64,000 nt of DNA from Phycicoccus sp. Root101 (GTDB lineage Bacteria > Actinomycetota > Actinomycetes > Actinomycetales > Dermatophilaceae), in assembly GCF_001426245.1 (NCBI RefSeq), contig NZ_LMCM01000001.1, positions 248,001 to 312,000 of the forward strand. Direction: 5' to 3'. This document shows positions 34,644 to 43,688 of the stretch, in pieces; the first letter of the stretch is position 1, and each line of letters starts with the position of its first letter. The notes beneath the pieces were generated by a model. That model searched no databases. It had not been told where the DNA came from and saw only the letters and a program-made list of their open reading frames with translations. The position numbers were made by a program, and so were the translations under genes.

Positions 34644-35066
34644 TCAGGCCTGTTCGGACCGTGCCTTCAGGCCTGCGGCCTCGGTCGCGAGGTACCGGTC
34701 GGTGAGCCCCCGGTAGAACCGCCCGACGAACGAGCCGAGCCATCCCTCCTGCTTCACGGACAGCAGCACCCGCGTCCCGCCCCCGGGCAGGGGTTCGAGG
34801 ACGTGCCGTGCCGTGGTCAGGGCTGCACCGCCGCCGCTGACCCAGGTGAACGACCTCCCCGGCTCGAGCTCGGTGACCACGTAGTCCACGGTCGGGATCC
34901 GTGGCTGGCTGATCTTGGCCTGCGAGCCCGTGCGCAGCGCCCCGTCGTCGACCCGCCGCACCCACCGCACCGTGTCGGTCCACTCCGGCCAGTGCTCGAC
35001 GTCCGACAGGACCTGCCAGACGCGATCCGGCGGGGCGGCGATGTCGATGGTGGCGCTCTGCTCCAT
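34644..35066 (-). CDS. SRPBCC family protein
   Basis: 140-aa helix-grip (START/polyketide-cyclase-like) protein. MEQSATIDIAAPPDRVWQVL opens with the strand-helix pattern of the family, DVEHWPEWTDTVRWV follows, and a C-terminal long helix starts at FVGRFYRGLTDRYL. These proteins bind hydrophobic ligands; no specific one is indicated. It faces the GNAT gene with a 31-base gap. Confidence 0.82.
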   Translation of the reverse strand: MEQSATIDIAAPPDRVWQVLSDVEHWPEWTDTVRWVRRVDDGALRTGSQAKISQPRIPTVDYVVTELEPGRSFTWVSGGGAALTTARHVLEPLPGGGTRVLLSVKQEGWLGSFVGRFYRGLTDRYLATEAAGLKARSEQA

Positions 35067-35113
35067 ACCTCCATGATCACCCCGTGCGCCGCTCGTTTCG
35101 AGAGGATGGCGCC

Positions 35114-36194
35114 ATGGATCCCTCGCGCGTCCTGTCCCAGCGCCTCGCGACGCAACGCCTCACCTCCGCCTCGCTGCGCACCGCGACCGAGGCGGTGCGG
35201 CTGCTCACGTGCGTGCAGAGCCAGGAGCGTGACCACGCCTTCTTCTCCCTGGGCCTGCACCCGCAGGAGCACGTATGCCGCGGTGCGCCGCGAGCTCGAT
35301 GCCGGCACCTTCGTGCGCACCCACGTCCTGCGGCCGACGTGGCACTTCGTCGCCCGGGAGGACCTGCGCTGGATCCTCGCGCTGACCTCTCCCCGGGTCC
35401 TCGCCGCCAGCGCCGGTCGGCACCGGCAGCTCGGGCTCGACGACCCGCGGCGGCTCGACGGCGGACTCACCCTGCTGGCTGAGCTGTTGCAGGACAGGCA
35501 GTTCCGCACCCGCCCCGAGCTCGGCGAGCTGTTCGTGGAGAGGCGATCACCGATCAGGCCGGGCGAACAGCTCGGACACCTGATCACGGTCGCCGAGCTG
35601 CGGGGGCTGGTGTGCTCCGGACCGGTCAAGGGGGTGCACCACTCGTACGCGCTGGTCGACGACGTCGTGCCACAGGCCACGCACCTCGACCACGACGACG
35701 CGCACCGCGAGCTCGTGCGCCGGTTCTTCAGCGGGCACGGACCGGCCGGCATCAGGGACTTCACCCGGTGGTCGTCGCTCACCGTCGCGGGGACCAGGCC
35801 CGCGCTGGCCGACCTGGGCGACGACCTGGACGTGGTGGACGTCGACGGGACACCGCACTGGTTCGACCCTGCCGTCGTGCCGCGCCGCAGCCCGGCCGCC
35901 CCCGCGGCACACCTCCTCCCGGTCTACGACGAGGTGGTGCTCAGCTACCCGGCCGTGAACTTCCCGGTGGCGACGGACCACCCTTTGGCCGAGCACCCTG
36001 ACCCGTTCTGGGCCACGGTCGTCCTCGACCAGACCAACGTCGGCGCCTGGAAGCGCACCGTCCGGGCAGACGTCGTCGAGGTCGACATCAGGCTGGCCCC
36101 CAGCGCCGACGCCAGGGGCCGGGAGGCCGTGCGTGCCGCGGCACTGCGGCTGGCCGAGTTCCTCGAGAAACGGCTCGAGCTCACGGGGATCTGA
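35114..36194 (+). pseudogene. Winged-helix DNA-binding domain protein, interrupted by a +1 frameshift
   Basis: Two frames together encode one protein of about 359 aa of the winged helix DNA-binding domain (DUF1006-type, AlkZ-like) family. Frame one runs from ATG 35114 through LLTCVQSQERDHAFFSLGLH. Frame two resumes as STYAAVRRELDAG and THVLRPTWHFVAREDLRW, then continues to the stop at 36194. Removing one base near 35265 (CCGCAGGAGC to CCGCGGAGC) restores HPRSTYAAVRREL. This is either a real frameshift or a sequencing error; the remaining 300 codons are uncorrupted, which favours an error or a very recent mutation. Relatives such as AlkZ unhook DNA crosslinks, but that role is not established for this one. 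Confidence 0.75.
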
Positions 36195-36346
36195 GACCGG
36201 AGGCGAATTACACGGTTGGACTTACCGGATCTGCCTGACAAACCGGACACCGTCGGTCCAGCCTGAACAGGTTGTCCGCCGCCACCTCTCGCGGCGGGGC
36301 GATGCGCGTCTCCTGGCGCTGTCCTGTCCCCCACCCCCAGGAAGTC

Positions 36347-37438
36347 ATGCTGCGTTCCCGACTGTCCCCCCTCCTCGCCCGCGTCGGCACCCTTGCCCTC
36401 GTCGTCCTGGCCGGACTCGCTGTCACCGCGCCACCGGCCTCAGCCGCGACCCTCTCCCGCGAGTGCAAGGCCAACTCCATCGCCTGCATCTCGTTCTCGG
36501 GGTACGCCGGGAAGTCGGTGTGGGGGTACCCGGTGAACTCCAGTGGGAACAACTGCGTGAACTATGCGGCCTACCGGCTGATGAAGAACGGGGTGAAGCA
36601 GCAGAGCGCCATGGGCAGCGGCGGAAGCTGGGCGACCAGCGCCCGTAACCGCGGCATCAAGGTCGACCAGACGGCCAAGACCGGGGCGATCGCCCAGTGG
36701 AACTACGGCAGCCACTACGCGCCCGGCAACGGCCATGTGGGGTACGTGGAAGAGGTCACGAGCTCCTACATCGTCGTGTCGGACTCGGCCTGGAGCGGCT
36801 ACTCCTCCCGGATGACCATTCCGCGCGGCGACGCGAACTGGCCGAGCAACTTCCTGCACTTCAAGGACCAGCCCTACCAGCCACCGGCATCCGGGAGCTT
36901 CCTCAAGGTCCGGGAGAACGGGCAGATCTACCGGCTGGTCGGGACCACACCGGTCTACGTGAGCACGTGGGCAGCATTCGGCGGTGCCAAGGCCACGATG
37001 GCCGTCTCGGCCAGCGCCCTCGCCACCCTGCCGGCCACCATCCCCGACGGGACGTTCATCAAGGGCGCGCAGCGGGCGGAGATCTACCGGATGGCCGGTG
37101 GCGCCCCGATCCACGTCTCGGCGTGGGCGAACGTCGGCGGCAGCAAGGCCACGACGATCGTCGACCAGGTGGCCATCGACCGGGCCGGTGACGGCGGCGC
37201 CTACAACCGCCTGCGTGCGGTGCCTGCCGACACGACGATGCTTCGGACGACCAAGGGCGTCGTGTACCGGATGAGGGGCGGGATCGCCTACTACTCGACC
37301 TCGATGCCGATCGCCGAGCTGAGTGAACCGGTCCTCGTCGACCACGTCGCCCTCAGCCGCGCCACGACCACCGGGGCGTTGAAGTACCGACACATCAAGG
37401 CCGTGAAGGCCCTACCGAAGATCACTCCGAAGCCCTGA
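36347..37438 (+). CDS. Secreted CHAP-domain hydrolase with C-terminal repeats
   Basis: 363 aa from ATG 36347 (AGGAAG 5 bases upstream), with a signal peptide over about residues 1-39 (VGTLALVVLAGLAVTAPPASA). A CHAP cysteine amidase/peptidase domain covers about 50-185: the catalytic Cys is in SSGNNCVNYAAYR and the His in NGHVGYVEEV. Three repeats of about 60 residues follow (FLKVRENGQIYRLVG, FIKGAQRAEIYRMAG, MLRTTKGVVYRMRG, each followed by a Y/H-V-S-x-W/M type motif), perhaps a wall-binding module. It likely remodels peptidoglycan. The 150-base leader shows no riboswitch I can recognise. Confidence 0.85.
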   Translation: MLRSRLSPLLARVGTLALVVLAGLAVTAPPASAATLSRECKANSIACISFSGYAGKSVWGYPVNSSGNNCVNYAAYRLMKNGVKQQSAMGSGGSWATSARNRGIKVDQTAKTGAIAQWNYGSHYAPGNGHVGYVEEVTSSYIVVSDSAWSGYSSRMTIPRGDANWPSNFLHFKDQPYQPPASGSFLKVRENGQIYRLVGTTPVYVSTWAAFGGAKATMAVSASALATLPATIPDGTFIKGAQRAEIYRMAGGAPIHVSAWANVGGSKATTIVDQVAIDRAGDGGAYNRLRAVPADTTMLRTTKGVVYRMRGGIAYYSTSMPIAELSEPVLVDHVALSRATTTGALKYRHIKAVKALPKITPKP

Positions 37439-37449
37439 GCGCCCCTCAC

Positions 37450-37492
37450 ACGGAGGTCTCTCCGTCCCACCCGATGCCGAGTGATGGGTGGG
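37450..37492. terminator. Two hairpins between convergent genes
   Basis: ACGGAG-GTCT-CTCCGT (37450-37465) is followed by CCCACCC-N13-GGGTGGG (37466-37492). They sit in the 64-base gap between the CHAP gene (+) and the LysM gene (-), and one for each direction is plausible. Confidence 0.6.
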
Positions 37493-37502
37493 GTGACCTC
37501 GC

Positions 37503-37901
37503 TCAGCCGGCGGCCGGGATGAGCAGCGTCTGCCCGGCGTGGACGTCGGACCCGGTCAGGTCGTTGGCGACCTGGATGCGGGCGACGGCCTCGGTGACCG
37601 GCAGCTGCGGCAGCTGGGCCGCCGCGACCTCGGACAGGGTCTGACCGGTCTGGACGGTCGTCGAGTGGTCGATGACCGCTGCGGACGCGCCCCCCGAGAG
37701 CAGGCTGATCGCGAGGACCACCGCTGCGACGGCCACGGACACGGTGATCGCCAGGCGGCCGGCGCGGGTCAGCCGCAGCGGCGCCGCCGGACGGATGACG
37801 ACGTCCTCACCGGTCGGCACCGAGACGAGCTGCGGGCGCACGGGCCGAACGGGCATCCGCACGGGGGCGGGGGCGACGTCCCAAGCAACTGCTGCACTCA
37901 T
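37503..37901 (-). CDS. LysM-domain membrane protein divergent from lexA (ChiZ/Rv2719c-like)
   Basis: 132 aa from ATG 37901 (GGAGG upstream). A cytosolic N-terminus of about 55 residues leads to one membrane segment (LAITVSVAVAAVVLAISLLSGG), then an external LysM-type domain (TVQTGQTLSEVAAAQLPQLPVTEAVARIQVANDL, ending HAGQTLLIPAAG). Position, topology and LysM module match mycobacterial ChiZ (Rv2719c), a SOS-induced division suppressor divergent from lexA. The best SOS box in the gap (37937-37952) is 36 bases from its start, so damage induction is expected. A role in division arrest is inferred from the family and position. Confidence 0.82.
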   Translation of the reverse strand: MSAAVAWDVAPAPVRMPVRPVRPQLVSVPTGEDVVIRPAAPLRLTRAGRLAITVSVAVAAVVLAISLLSGGASAAVIDHSTTVQTGQTLSEVAAAQLPQLPVTEAVARIQVANDLTGSDVHAGQTLLIPAAG

Positions 37902-37936
37902 CTGGTCCTCCGTGGTGGTCAGGTGGCCGAAGCCCT

Positions 37937-37952
37937 TCGAACGGTTGTACGA
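37937..37952. promoter_or_regulatory. SOS box 1 (LexA site)
   Basis: TCGAAC-GGTT-GTACGA matches the actinobacterial SOS box TCGAAC-N4-GTTCGA in 11 of 12 defined bases. It is 36 bases upstream of the LysM gene start. A weaker, reverse-read copy (10 of 12) is at 37973-37988. Confidence 0.8.
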
Positions 37953-38005
37953 AGTTCTTCTAGGCTGATTTCTAGCACGCATGTTCGAACTTCTCAAGAC
38001 ACGCC

Positions 38006-38021
38006 TCGAACACATGTTTGG
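38006..38021. promoter_or_regulatory. SOS box 2 (LexA site)
   Basis: TCGAAC-ACAT-GTTTGG matches the SOS-box consensus in 10 of 12 defined bases and lies about 130 bases upstream of lexA, the likely autoregulatory site. A TTCGAA palindrome follows at 38030. Confidence 0.65.
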
Positions 38022-38150
38022 CACTGACGTTCGAACGCCATACGCTGTGTTCATGCCTCACAGCACACCAGAGGCCACTGACAGTCCCACCCGTCACAGC
38101 ACTGAGCACGGCGGCATACGCCACCTGACCTGCGGAAACGAGGAAACGGC

Positions 38151-38876
38151 ATGAGCGAGGACAACGTCAAGGAGCTCCCCGACCGCGATCGGGGTGACGG
38201 TCTGACCGTCCGCCAGCGCCGGGTCCTCGAGGTGATCCGCAACTCGGTGGACCGCCGCGGGTACCCACCGAGCCTGCGCGAGATCGGTGAGGCCGTCGGT
38301 CTCACCTCCCCCAGCTCGGTGGCCCACCAGCTGTCCACCCTGGAGCGCAAGGGCTTCCTGCGCCGCGACCCCAACCGCCCTCGCGCGATCGAGGTCGTCT
38401 CCCCCGACTCGACGGCCGACATGCGCGGCTACCGCGGTGGGGCGAGCGTCGAGGACGAGACGGCGGTGTTCGACGAGACGGGGATGAACGACCGGCGTCC
38501 CGAGGCGTCGTACGTCCCGGTGCTCGGCCGGATCGCCGCCGGTGTGCCGATCCTCGCCGAGGAGACCGTCGAGGACGTCTTCCCGCTGCCCCGGCAGATC
38601 GTGGGCGAGGGGCAGCTCTTCCTGCTCCAGGTCGTCGGCGAGTCGATGATCGACGCCGCCATCTGCGACGGCGACTGGGTGGTCGTGCGCCAGCAGCCGA
38701 CCGCCGACAACGGCGACATCGTCGCGGCGATGCTCGACAACGAGGCGACCGTCAAGACGTTCAAGCGCAAGGACGGCAAGGTCTGGCTCATGCCGCACAA
38801 CGACGCGTTCGAGCCGATCGACGGCGACCACGCCACGATCCTCGGCAAGGTCACGGCGGTCCTGCGCCGAGTCTGA
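38151..38876 (+). CDS. lexA: LexA repressor
   Basis: 241-aa SOS repressor and autoprotease. N-terminal winged helix: [20 protein letters not shown] and [21 protein letters not shown] (residues about 19-75). The cleavage site is Ala-Gly in GRIAAGVPI (about 131-132). The catalytic Ser is in GESMIDAAI (about 167) and the Lys in TVKTFKRK (about 203-205). Both catalytic residues and the scissile Ala-Gly are intact. It is divergent from the LysM gene across SOS boxes, so it should repress itself and that gene. ATG 38151. Confidence 0.95.
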   Translation: MSEDNVKELPDRDRGDGLTVRQRRVLEVIRNSVDRRGYPPSLREIGEAVGLTSPSSVAHQLSTLERKGFLRRDPNRPRAIEVVSPDSTADMRGYRGGASVEDETAVFDETGMNDRRPEASYVPVLGRIAAGVPILAEETVEDVFPLPRQIVGEGQLFLLQVVGESMIDAAICDGDWVVVRQQPTADNGDIVAAMLDNEATVKTFKRKDGKVWLMPHNDAFEPIDGDHATILGKVTAVLRRV

Positions 38877-38978
38877 GCCGCGCCCGGACCGACCCAGCCG
38901 AGTCCGGGCCGACTGAGCTCTACCGAGCCCTGCCGAGCGCTACCGAGGCCGTGCCCCGGCCGCCCTCCCCCCAGCTCC

Positions 38979-39020
38979 CCCGTGTGCCGCCGTGGACCGA
39001 CCCCCGCGGCGGCACACGGG
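38979..39020 (+). terminator. Terminator-like hairpin downstream of lexA
   Basis: CCCGTGTGCCGCCG (38979-38992) and CGGCGGCACACGGG (39007-39020) are perfect 14-bp arms around a 14-base loop, about 100 bases after the lexA stop. The gap 38877-39161 contains nothing else beyond CCGAG-rich short repeats. Confidence 0.65.
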
Positions 39021-39161
39021 TGGTCACCGGGGATCGGGCATCCCGGGCGCGCATGGTTCGGGTGGGACTGGGTACGTTCGGGGTGAAGGCGCAGGTTCCG
39101 GACCGGGGCCCGCGCGGCACGCGCCCGGCAACGCCAGGCACCCGGAGAACGAGGTTCACGC

Positions 39162-41543
39162 ATGGGCAAGCACGACGAGAGCGACTACTCCGAGGCCGAC
39201 CTGGTGGTCAAGGGCCAGGAGGACCACGCCGCCGGTCCGACGGCGGTGGCGGTGTCGATGAAGCGCTCCATCGACCACATGGGCCTCAAGCGGACGGCCC
39301 AGACGCTCCTCAAGCTCAACCAGGCCGAGGGCTTCGACTGCATGAGCTGCGCCTGGCCGGACCCCGATCCCGGTCACCGGCACACGGCCGAGTTCTGCGA
39401 GAACGGTGCCAAGGCGGTCGCCGAGGAGGCCACCCGCGACCGGGCCACCCCCGAGTTCTTCGCCCAGCACAGCATCGCCGAGCTCGACGCCCACACCGAG
39501 CACTGGCTCGGCCAGCAGGGCCGCATCACCCACCCGATGGTCAAGCGTCCGGGCGGGACGCACTACGAGCCGATCGAGTGGGACGAGGCGTTCGACCTCA
39601 TCGGCGCCGAGCTGCGCTCGCTCGCGAGTCCGGACGAGGCGACCTTCTACACCTCGGGCCGCGCGTCCAACGAGTCGGCGTTCGCGTACCAGCTGTTCGT
39701 CCGCGCGTTCGGCACCAACAACCTGCCGGACTGCTCGAACATGTGCCACGAGTCCACGAGCATCGCGCTGCAGGAGTCCATCGGCATCGGCAAGGCCAGC
39801 GTCACCCTCGACGACGTGCACACGGCCTCGGTCATCGTCATCGCCGGCCAGAACCCCGGCACGAACCACCCGCGGATGCTGTCCGCCCTCGAGATCGCCA
39901 AGGCGAACGGCGCCAAGATCATCTCGATCAACCCGCTGCGCGAGGCGGGGCTCGTGCGGTTCAAGAACCCGCAGAAGCCCAAGGGCGTCGTCGGCCACGG
40001 CACGGCGATGGCCGACCTGCACCTGCCGGTGAAGGTCAACGGCGACCTCGCGCTCTTCCAGGCGATCGGGTCGCTGCTCGTCGAGTGGGACGCGCTCGAC
40101 CACGAGTTCATCGCCACCCACTCGACGGGGTTCGAGCAGTGGCGCGACCACGTCCGCGCCGTCGACTGGGACCAGGTCGTCGAGGTCACCGGGCTGTCCC
40201 GTGAGCTCATCACCCAGGCTGCCGAGATGCTGCGCGGCTCGACCCGGACGGTCTACTGCTGGGCGATGGGCCTGACCCAGCACCGCAACGGGGTCGCCAC
40301 CATCAAGGAGGTCGTCAACCTCGCCCTCGCACAGGGCAACATCGGCCGTGAGGGGGCTGGCCTCCTTCCCGTCCGCGGCCACTCGAACGTCCAGGGCGAC
40401 CGCACCATGGGCATCTGGGAGCGGCCCCCGGCGACGTTCCTCGACGCGCTCCAGAAGGAGTTCGGCTTCGACCCGCCGCGCGAGCACGGCCTCGACGTCG
40501 TGGACTCCCTGCGTGGCATGCGCGACGGCAAGGTCCACTTCTTCATGGGGCTCGGCGGCAACTTCGTGCAGGCCGTGTCGGACACCGACATCGCGATCCC
40601 CGCGATGCGCAAGGTCCGCATGACCGTGCAGGTGTCCACCAAGATCAACCGGTCCCACCTCGTCTGCGGCGAGACCGCCCTGATCCTGCCCACCAAGGGC
40701 CGCACCGAGAAGGACATCCAGGCCAGCGGGGCCCAGTGGATCTCGGTCGAGGACTCCACGTGCTCGGTGCACGCGTCGCGCGGCCCGCTGGAGCCGGCCA
40801 GCCCCCAGCTCAAGTCCGAGGTCGACATCGTCACCCGCATCGCCGAGGCGACGCTCGGGGACCGGTACGGCCTGCAGTGGAAGGCGATGCGCGATGACTA
40901 CCGCACCATCCGCCACCACATCGCCAAGGTCGTCCCCGGGTGCGAGGACTACGAGGTCAACGTCCGCAAGCCGGGCGGCATGATCATGCCGCACCCGCCG
41001 CGCGACACCCGGACGTTCGACACCAAGACCGGCAAGGCCGAGTTCGTCGCCTCCCCGATCGAGGTGGTGCACGTGCCCGAGGGCCACGTGCTGCTGCAGA
41101 CGCTGCGCAGCCACGACCAGTACAACACCACCATCTACGGCCTCAGCGACCGCTATCGCGGCATCGAGGGTGGCCGCAAGGTGGTCTTCGTGCACCCCGA
41201 CGACATCGCGGCCTTCGGTCTGGCGGACGGCGACCTCGTCGACATCACCACCCGGTGGACCGGTGACGACGTGGTCCGGTGCGTTCGCGGGTTCCGGGTG
41301 GTCTCGTACGACACCCCGCGGGGATCGGCCGCGGCCTACTACCCCGAGACCAACCCCTTGGTCCCGCTGGACTCGACGGCGATCGGCAGCAACACCCCCA
41401 CCTCGAAGTCGGTCGTGGTCTCACTCGCCCGGTCGACGTCGAGCGCGCCCGCGTCGGGGGACAGCGCCGGCGGGTCCTCGCAGGCCGCCACGGGTTCGGA
41501 CTGGGACCACAAGAAGACCCCGGAGCCGGAGCACCTGTCCTGA
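39162..41543 (+). CDS. FdhF/YdeP family molybdopterin oxidoreductase
   Basis: 793-aa member of the molybdopterin oxidoreductase superfamily resembling E. coli YdeP. It has DCMSCAWPDPDPGHRHTAEF (about residues 58-77) in place of a full 4Fe-4S CxxC-x3-C motif, and NMCHESTS (about 193) where formate dehydrogenase has its Mo-ligating Cys/Sec. GQNPGTNHPRML follows, then the C-terminal molydopterin-dinucleotide binding domain (VHPDDIAAFGLADGDLVDI, about 690). No accessory subunits or cofactor genes are adjacent, consistent with a soluble single-subunit enzyme. YdeP is linked to acid resistance in E. coli, but its reaction is unknown. ATG 39162. Confidence 0.85.
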   Translation: MGKHDESDYSEADLVVKGQEDHAAGPTAVAVSMKRSIDHMGLKRTAQTLLKLNQAEGFDCMSCAWPDPDPGHRHTAEFCENGAKAVAEEATRDRATPEFFAQHSIAELDAHTEHWLGQQGRITHPMVKRPGGTHYEPIEWDEAFDLIGAELRSLASPDEATFYTSGRASNESAFAYQLFVRAFGTNNLPDCSNMCHESTSIALQESIGIGKASVTLDDVHTASVIVIAGQNPGTNHPRMLSALEIAKANGAKIISINPLREAGLVRFKNPQKPKGVVGHGTAMADLHLPVKVNGDLALFQAIGSLLVEWDALDHEFIATHSTGFEQWRDHVRAVDWDQVVEVTGLSRELITQAAEMLRGSTRTVYCWAMGLTQHRNGVATIKEVVNLALAQGNIGREGAGLLPVRGHSNVQGDRTMGIWERPPATFLDALQKEFGFDPPREHGLDVVDSLRGMRDGKVHFFMGLGGNFVQAVSDTDIAIPAMRKVRMTVQVSTKINRSHLVCGETALILPTKGRTEKDIQASGAQWISVEDSTCSVHASRGPLEPASPQLKSEVDIVTRIAEATLGDRYGLQWKAMRDDYRTIRHHIAKVVPGCEDYEVNVRKPGGMIMPHPPRDTRTFDTKTGKAEFVASPIEVVHVPEGHVLLQTLRSHDQYNTTIYGLSDRYRGIEGGRKVVFVHPDDIAAFGLADGDLVDITTRWTGDDVVRCVRGFRVVSYDTPRGSAAAYYPETNPLVPLDSTAIGSNTPTSKSVVVSLARSTSSAPASGDSAGGSSQAATGSDWDHKKTPEPEHLS

Positions 41544-41547
41544 CCGG

Positions 41548-41584
41548 TGCCCGGGGGGGGCGCCGGTAGGCGTCACCCCGGGCA
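41548..41584. terminator. Bidirectional terminator hairpin
   Basis: TGCCCGGGG (41548-41556) and CCCCGGGCA (41576-41584) are perfect 9-bp arms between the convergent YdeP-like and DUF4259 genes. The left arm runs into a G8 homopolymer (41553-41560). Confidence 0.65.
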
Positions 41585-41601
41585 GGGTCGGCTCGTCGGG
41601 G

Positions 41602-42015
41602 TCACTCGCCGAGGGTCTCGAGGTACCTGCTCAGGCGCTCGGTGATGTCGTCCGTGGCGCTGGCCTCGTCCCACAGCTCCCACCACTCGTTGTCGTCGGG
41701 GCGCAGCGCGCGGTGCAGGGCCTTGGTGGCCAGGTCCTCGAGCCCCTCGTCGACCACGATGGGCTCGTCCTCGATCCACCGCGGCAGGTACGGCTCGCGG
41801 ATCGCACTCTCGAAGTCGTCACTCGCCGCCACCACGACGGCGGCGGCGATGGCCTCGGCCATCTCCGGTGCCTCGATGTAGGCGCGCGACCCGACCACCC
41901 GGACCATCGCGTGCTCCACCCGGGCCCGACGCTCGTGCGGCTCGGCGTCCTCGAGGGCGTCGAGGAAGTCCAGCGCGTCGTCGTTCTCGAACGGTCCTGT
42001 CCCGGTAGCTCCCAT
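41602..42015 (-). CDS. DUF4259 domain protein
   Basis: 137 aa. The N-terminal GPFENDDALDFLDALED (residues about 7-23) and the later EAIAAAVVVAA match the DUF4259 family, small cytosolic proteins of unknown role whose usual opening is a G-x-F-DND-A-DW/F motif. The protein is strongly acidic, especially in the C-terminal 50 residues. ATG 42015 has AGGAGG 5 bases upstream. It stands alone between a converging gene and a diverging lipoprotein gene. Confidence 0.8.
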   Translation of the reverse strand: MGATGTGPFENDDALDFLDALEDAEPHERRARVEHAMVRVVGSRAYIEAPEMAEAIAAAVVVAASDDFESAIREPYLPRWIEDEPIVVDEGLEDLATKALHRALRPDDNEWWELWDEASATDDITERLSRYLETLGE

Positions 42016-42234
42016 ACCGGCCTCCTTGTGCTCGGTCGTGCAGTGGCTCGACAGCGTGACCCGTCGAGCGTGCAACAGTCCCGGACGACACGCCAGTGGT
42101 CGTTCGGGCCATTCCTGACTCCACCGGACGGCACCTCCGGACGCCTCGACATCGCCGAGGAAATGCCGTCGCCCGGAACGGGCCGGCAGGTCTAGCCTCG
42201 AGGTGCAGGGAGCCCCGCCCACCGGGAGGACCTC

Positions 42235-43146
42235 GTGCTGCACCCTTCGTCGACCGTATGGCGCGGACTCGCCGTGGCCGTCCTCGCCACCGTGGTGGCG
42301 GCCTGTGCGAGCGGCACCCCCGCCGTCACGGAGCGAGGCGCCCGCCCGTCCGGGTCGGCCGGTACGTCGTCGACCACGAGCACCGCCGACCCGGGCCATC
42401 CCGTCGGCGTCGTGGCGGTCGGCCACTCCGGGATGACGGGGTTCCACTCCGACCCGAACGCCCCCGACGACGACGTGTTCGCGAACTCCTGGGCCACCGG
42501 CACCAACCCTGCGGTCGACAGCATCTACGCCCGCCTCACCCGCGCCGTGCCCGAGACCGCCGACCACGTGGCCAACCTCGCCCGCGACGGCGCCGAGGCT
42601 GCCCTGCTGCCCTACCAGGCCCACGACGCCCTCCGCCTCGTGCCCACTCCCCGGCTGGCCCTGGTGCAGATCATGGACAACGACATCCGTTGTGACGGAA
42701 CCGATTCCGCTCACCTTGCCGAGTTCCGTGCCTCGGTGCGTGAAGCGGTGGACGTGCTCGTCGCCGCCTCGCCGAAGGTGTCGGTGGTCCTCGTGAGCGG
42801 GGCCGGTCGACCAGCCACCTATGCCGCCGCCATCGCCGCTCTCCCAACCACTCCAGCCGATCTCGTCGGCACCGGACCGTGCGCGTTGTTCAAGGCCAAC
42901 AAGACGGTCAACACCACCGAGGTCAACCACCTCACACGGCTGATGGAGGCGTACGAGGCCGAGCTCGCGAAGGTGTGCACCGGTGTCCCGCAGTGCCACA
43001 CTGACGCGGGCGCGGCCACCCGGGTGGTCGACTCCCTCGACGCCTACGGCACCGACCTCGGTCACCAGTCCGTCATCGGCCACGCGCGGACTGCGGCGGC
43101 CGTCTGGCCGGAGGTGGCCAAGGCGCTGGGCCTGCCGACCGGTTAG
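42235..43146 (+). CDS. Lipoprotein, SGNH/GDSL-hydrolase-like
   Basis: 303 aa from GTG 42235 (GGGAGG 5 bases upstream). The lipobox VVAACAS at about residues 20-26 makes this an extracytoplasmic lipoprotein. A Ser/Thr-rich linker is followed by VVAVGHSGMTGF (about 58-69), resembling the GDS nucleophile block of SGNH hydrolases, LVQIMDNDIRC (about 143) as a block III-type Asn, and a C-terminal D-x-GHQ. The fit to the family is partial, so esterase activity is tentative. Its stop overlaps that of the convergent acetyltransferase (shared TTAG). Confidence 0.6.
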   Translation: MLHPSSTVWRGLAVAVLATVVAACASGTPAVTERGARPSGSAGTSSTTSTADPGHPVGVVAVGHSGMTGFHSDPNAPDDDVFANSWATGTNPAVDSIYARLTRAVPETADHVANLARDGAEAALLPYQAHDALRLVPTPRLALVQIMDNDIRCDGTDSAHLAEFRASVREAVDVLVAASPKVSVVLVSGAGRPATYAAAIAALPTTPADLVGTGPCALFKANKTVNTTEVNHLTRLMEAYEAELAKVCTGVPQCHTDAGAATRVVDSLDAYGTDLGHQSVIGHARTAAAVWPEVAKALGLPTG

Positions 43147-43670
43147 CCGTCGGCCGTCACCCGCCGCTGGTACCAGGCCGTGTCGACCCAGCGGTCGAAC
43201 TTGCGGCCCGCCTCTCGCAGCACGCCCACCTCGACGAACCCGTGCTTGCGGTGCAGGGCGATGCTCCCGTCGTTGGGCAGGGCGATCACGGCCACCTGGG
43301 TGTGCACCTGCGGGAGGGCGTCGAGGCGGGCGAGCAGCGCTGCATACAGGAGCGTGCCGAGGCCAGCCCCGCGGACGCTCCGCGCGAGGTAGACCGACAC
43401 CTCCTTGGTGCCGTCGTACGCGGGTCGGGGACGGAACGGTCCCGAGAAGGCGTAACCGAGCACCTCCCCGCCGTGAGTCGCGACGAGGACGATGTCGCTG
43501 CCGGCGGCGTGGGCGAGCTTCTCACCGAGGTAGGCCGTTCCGCGCGGCTCGGTGTCGAACGTCGCCACCGAGGTCAGCACCTCCTCGTCGTAGATCGCGG
43601 CCATCGCCGACAGGTCCGCAGCGGTGGCGTCCCGGACGGTGACCTCGTCGGCGGTGGCGGATTCGTTCAT
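43143..43670 (-). CDS. GNAT acetyltransferase, phosphinothricin acetyltransferase-like
   Basis: 175 aa. VRDATAADLSAMAAIYDEEV opens as in PAT/YncA acetyltransferases. FDTEPRG, GYAFSGPFRPRPAYDGT and EVSVYLARSVRGAGLGTLLYAALL (acetyl-CoA motif A with R-x2-G-x-G) follow, then IALHRKHGFVEVGVLREAGRKFDRW. This is the standard phosphinothricin/methionine-sulfoximine acetyltransferase pattern. The natural substrate is probably an amino-acid analogue. ATG 43670; only 18 bases separate it from the divergent methyltransferase start. Confidence 0.85.
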   Translation of the reverse strand: MNESATADEVTVRDATAADLSAMAAIYDEEVLTSVATFDTEPRGTAYLGEKLAHAAGSDIVLVATHGGEVLGYAFSGPFRPRPAYDGTKEVSVYLARSVRGAGLGTLLYAALLARLDALPQVHTQVAVIALPNDGSIALHRKHGFVEVGVLREAGRKFDRWVDTAWYQRRVTADG

Positions 43671-43688
43671 GTCGGCGATGCTAGGGGG

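Noticed and set aside
36195-36346. c-di-AMP (ydaO) riboswitch before the CHAP hydrolase
   Set aside because: Such switches often precede actinobacterial wall hydrolases, but the leader is short and I could not find the conserved paired motifs.
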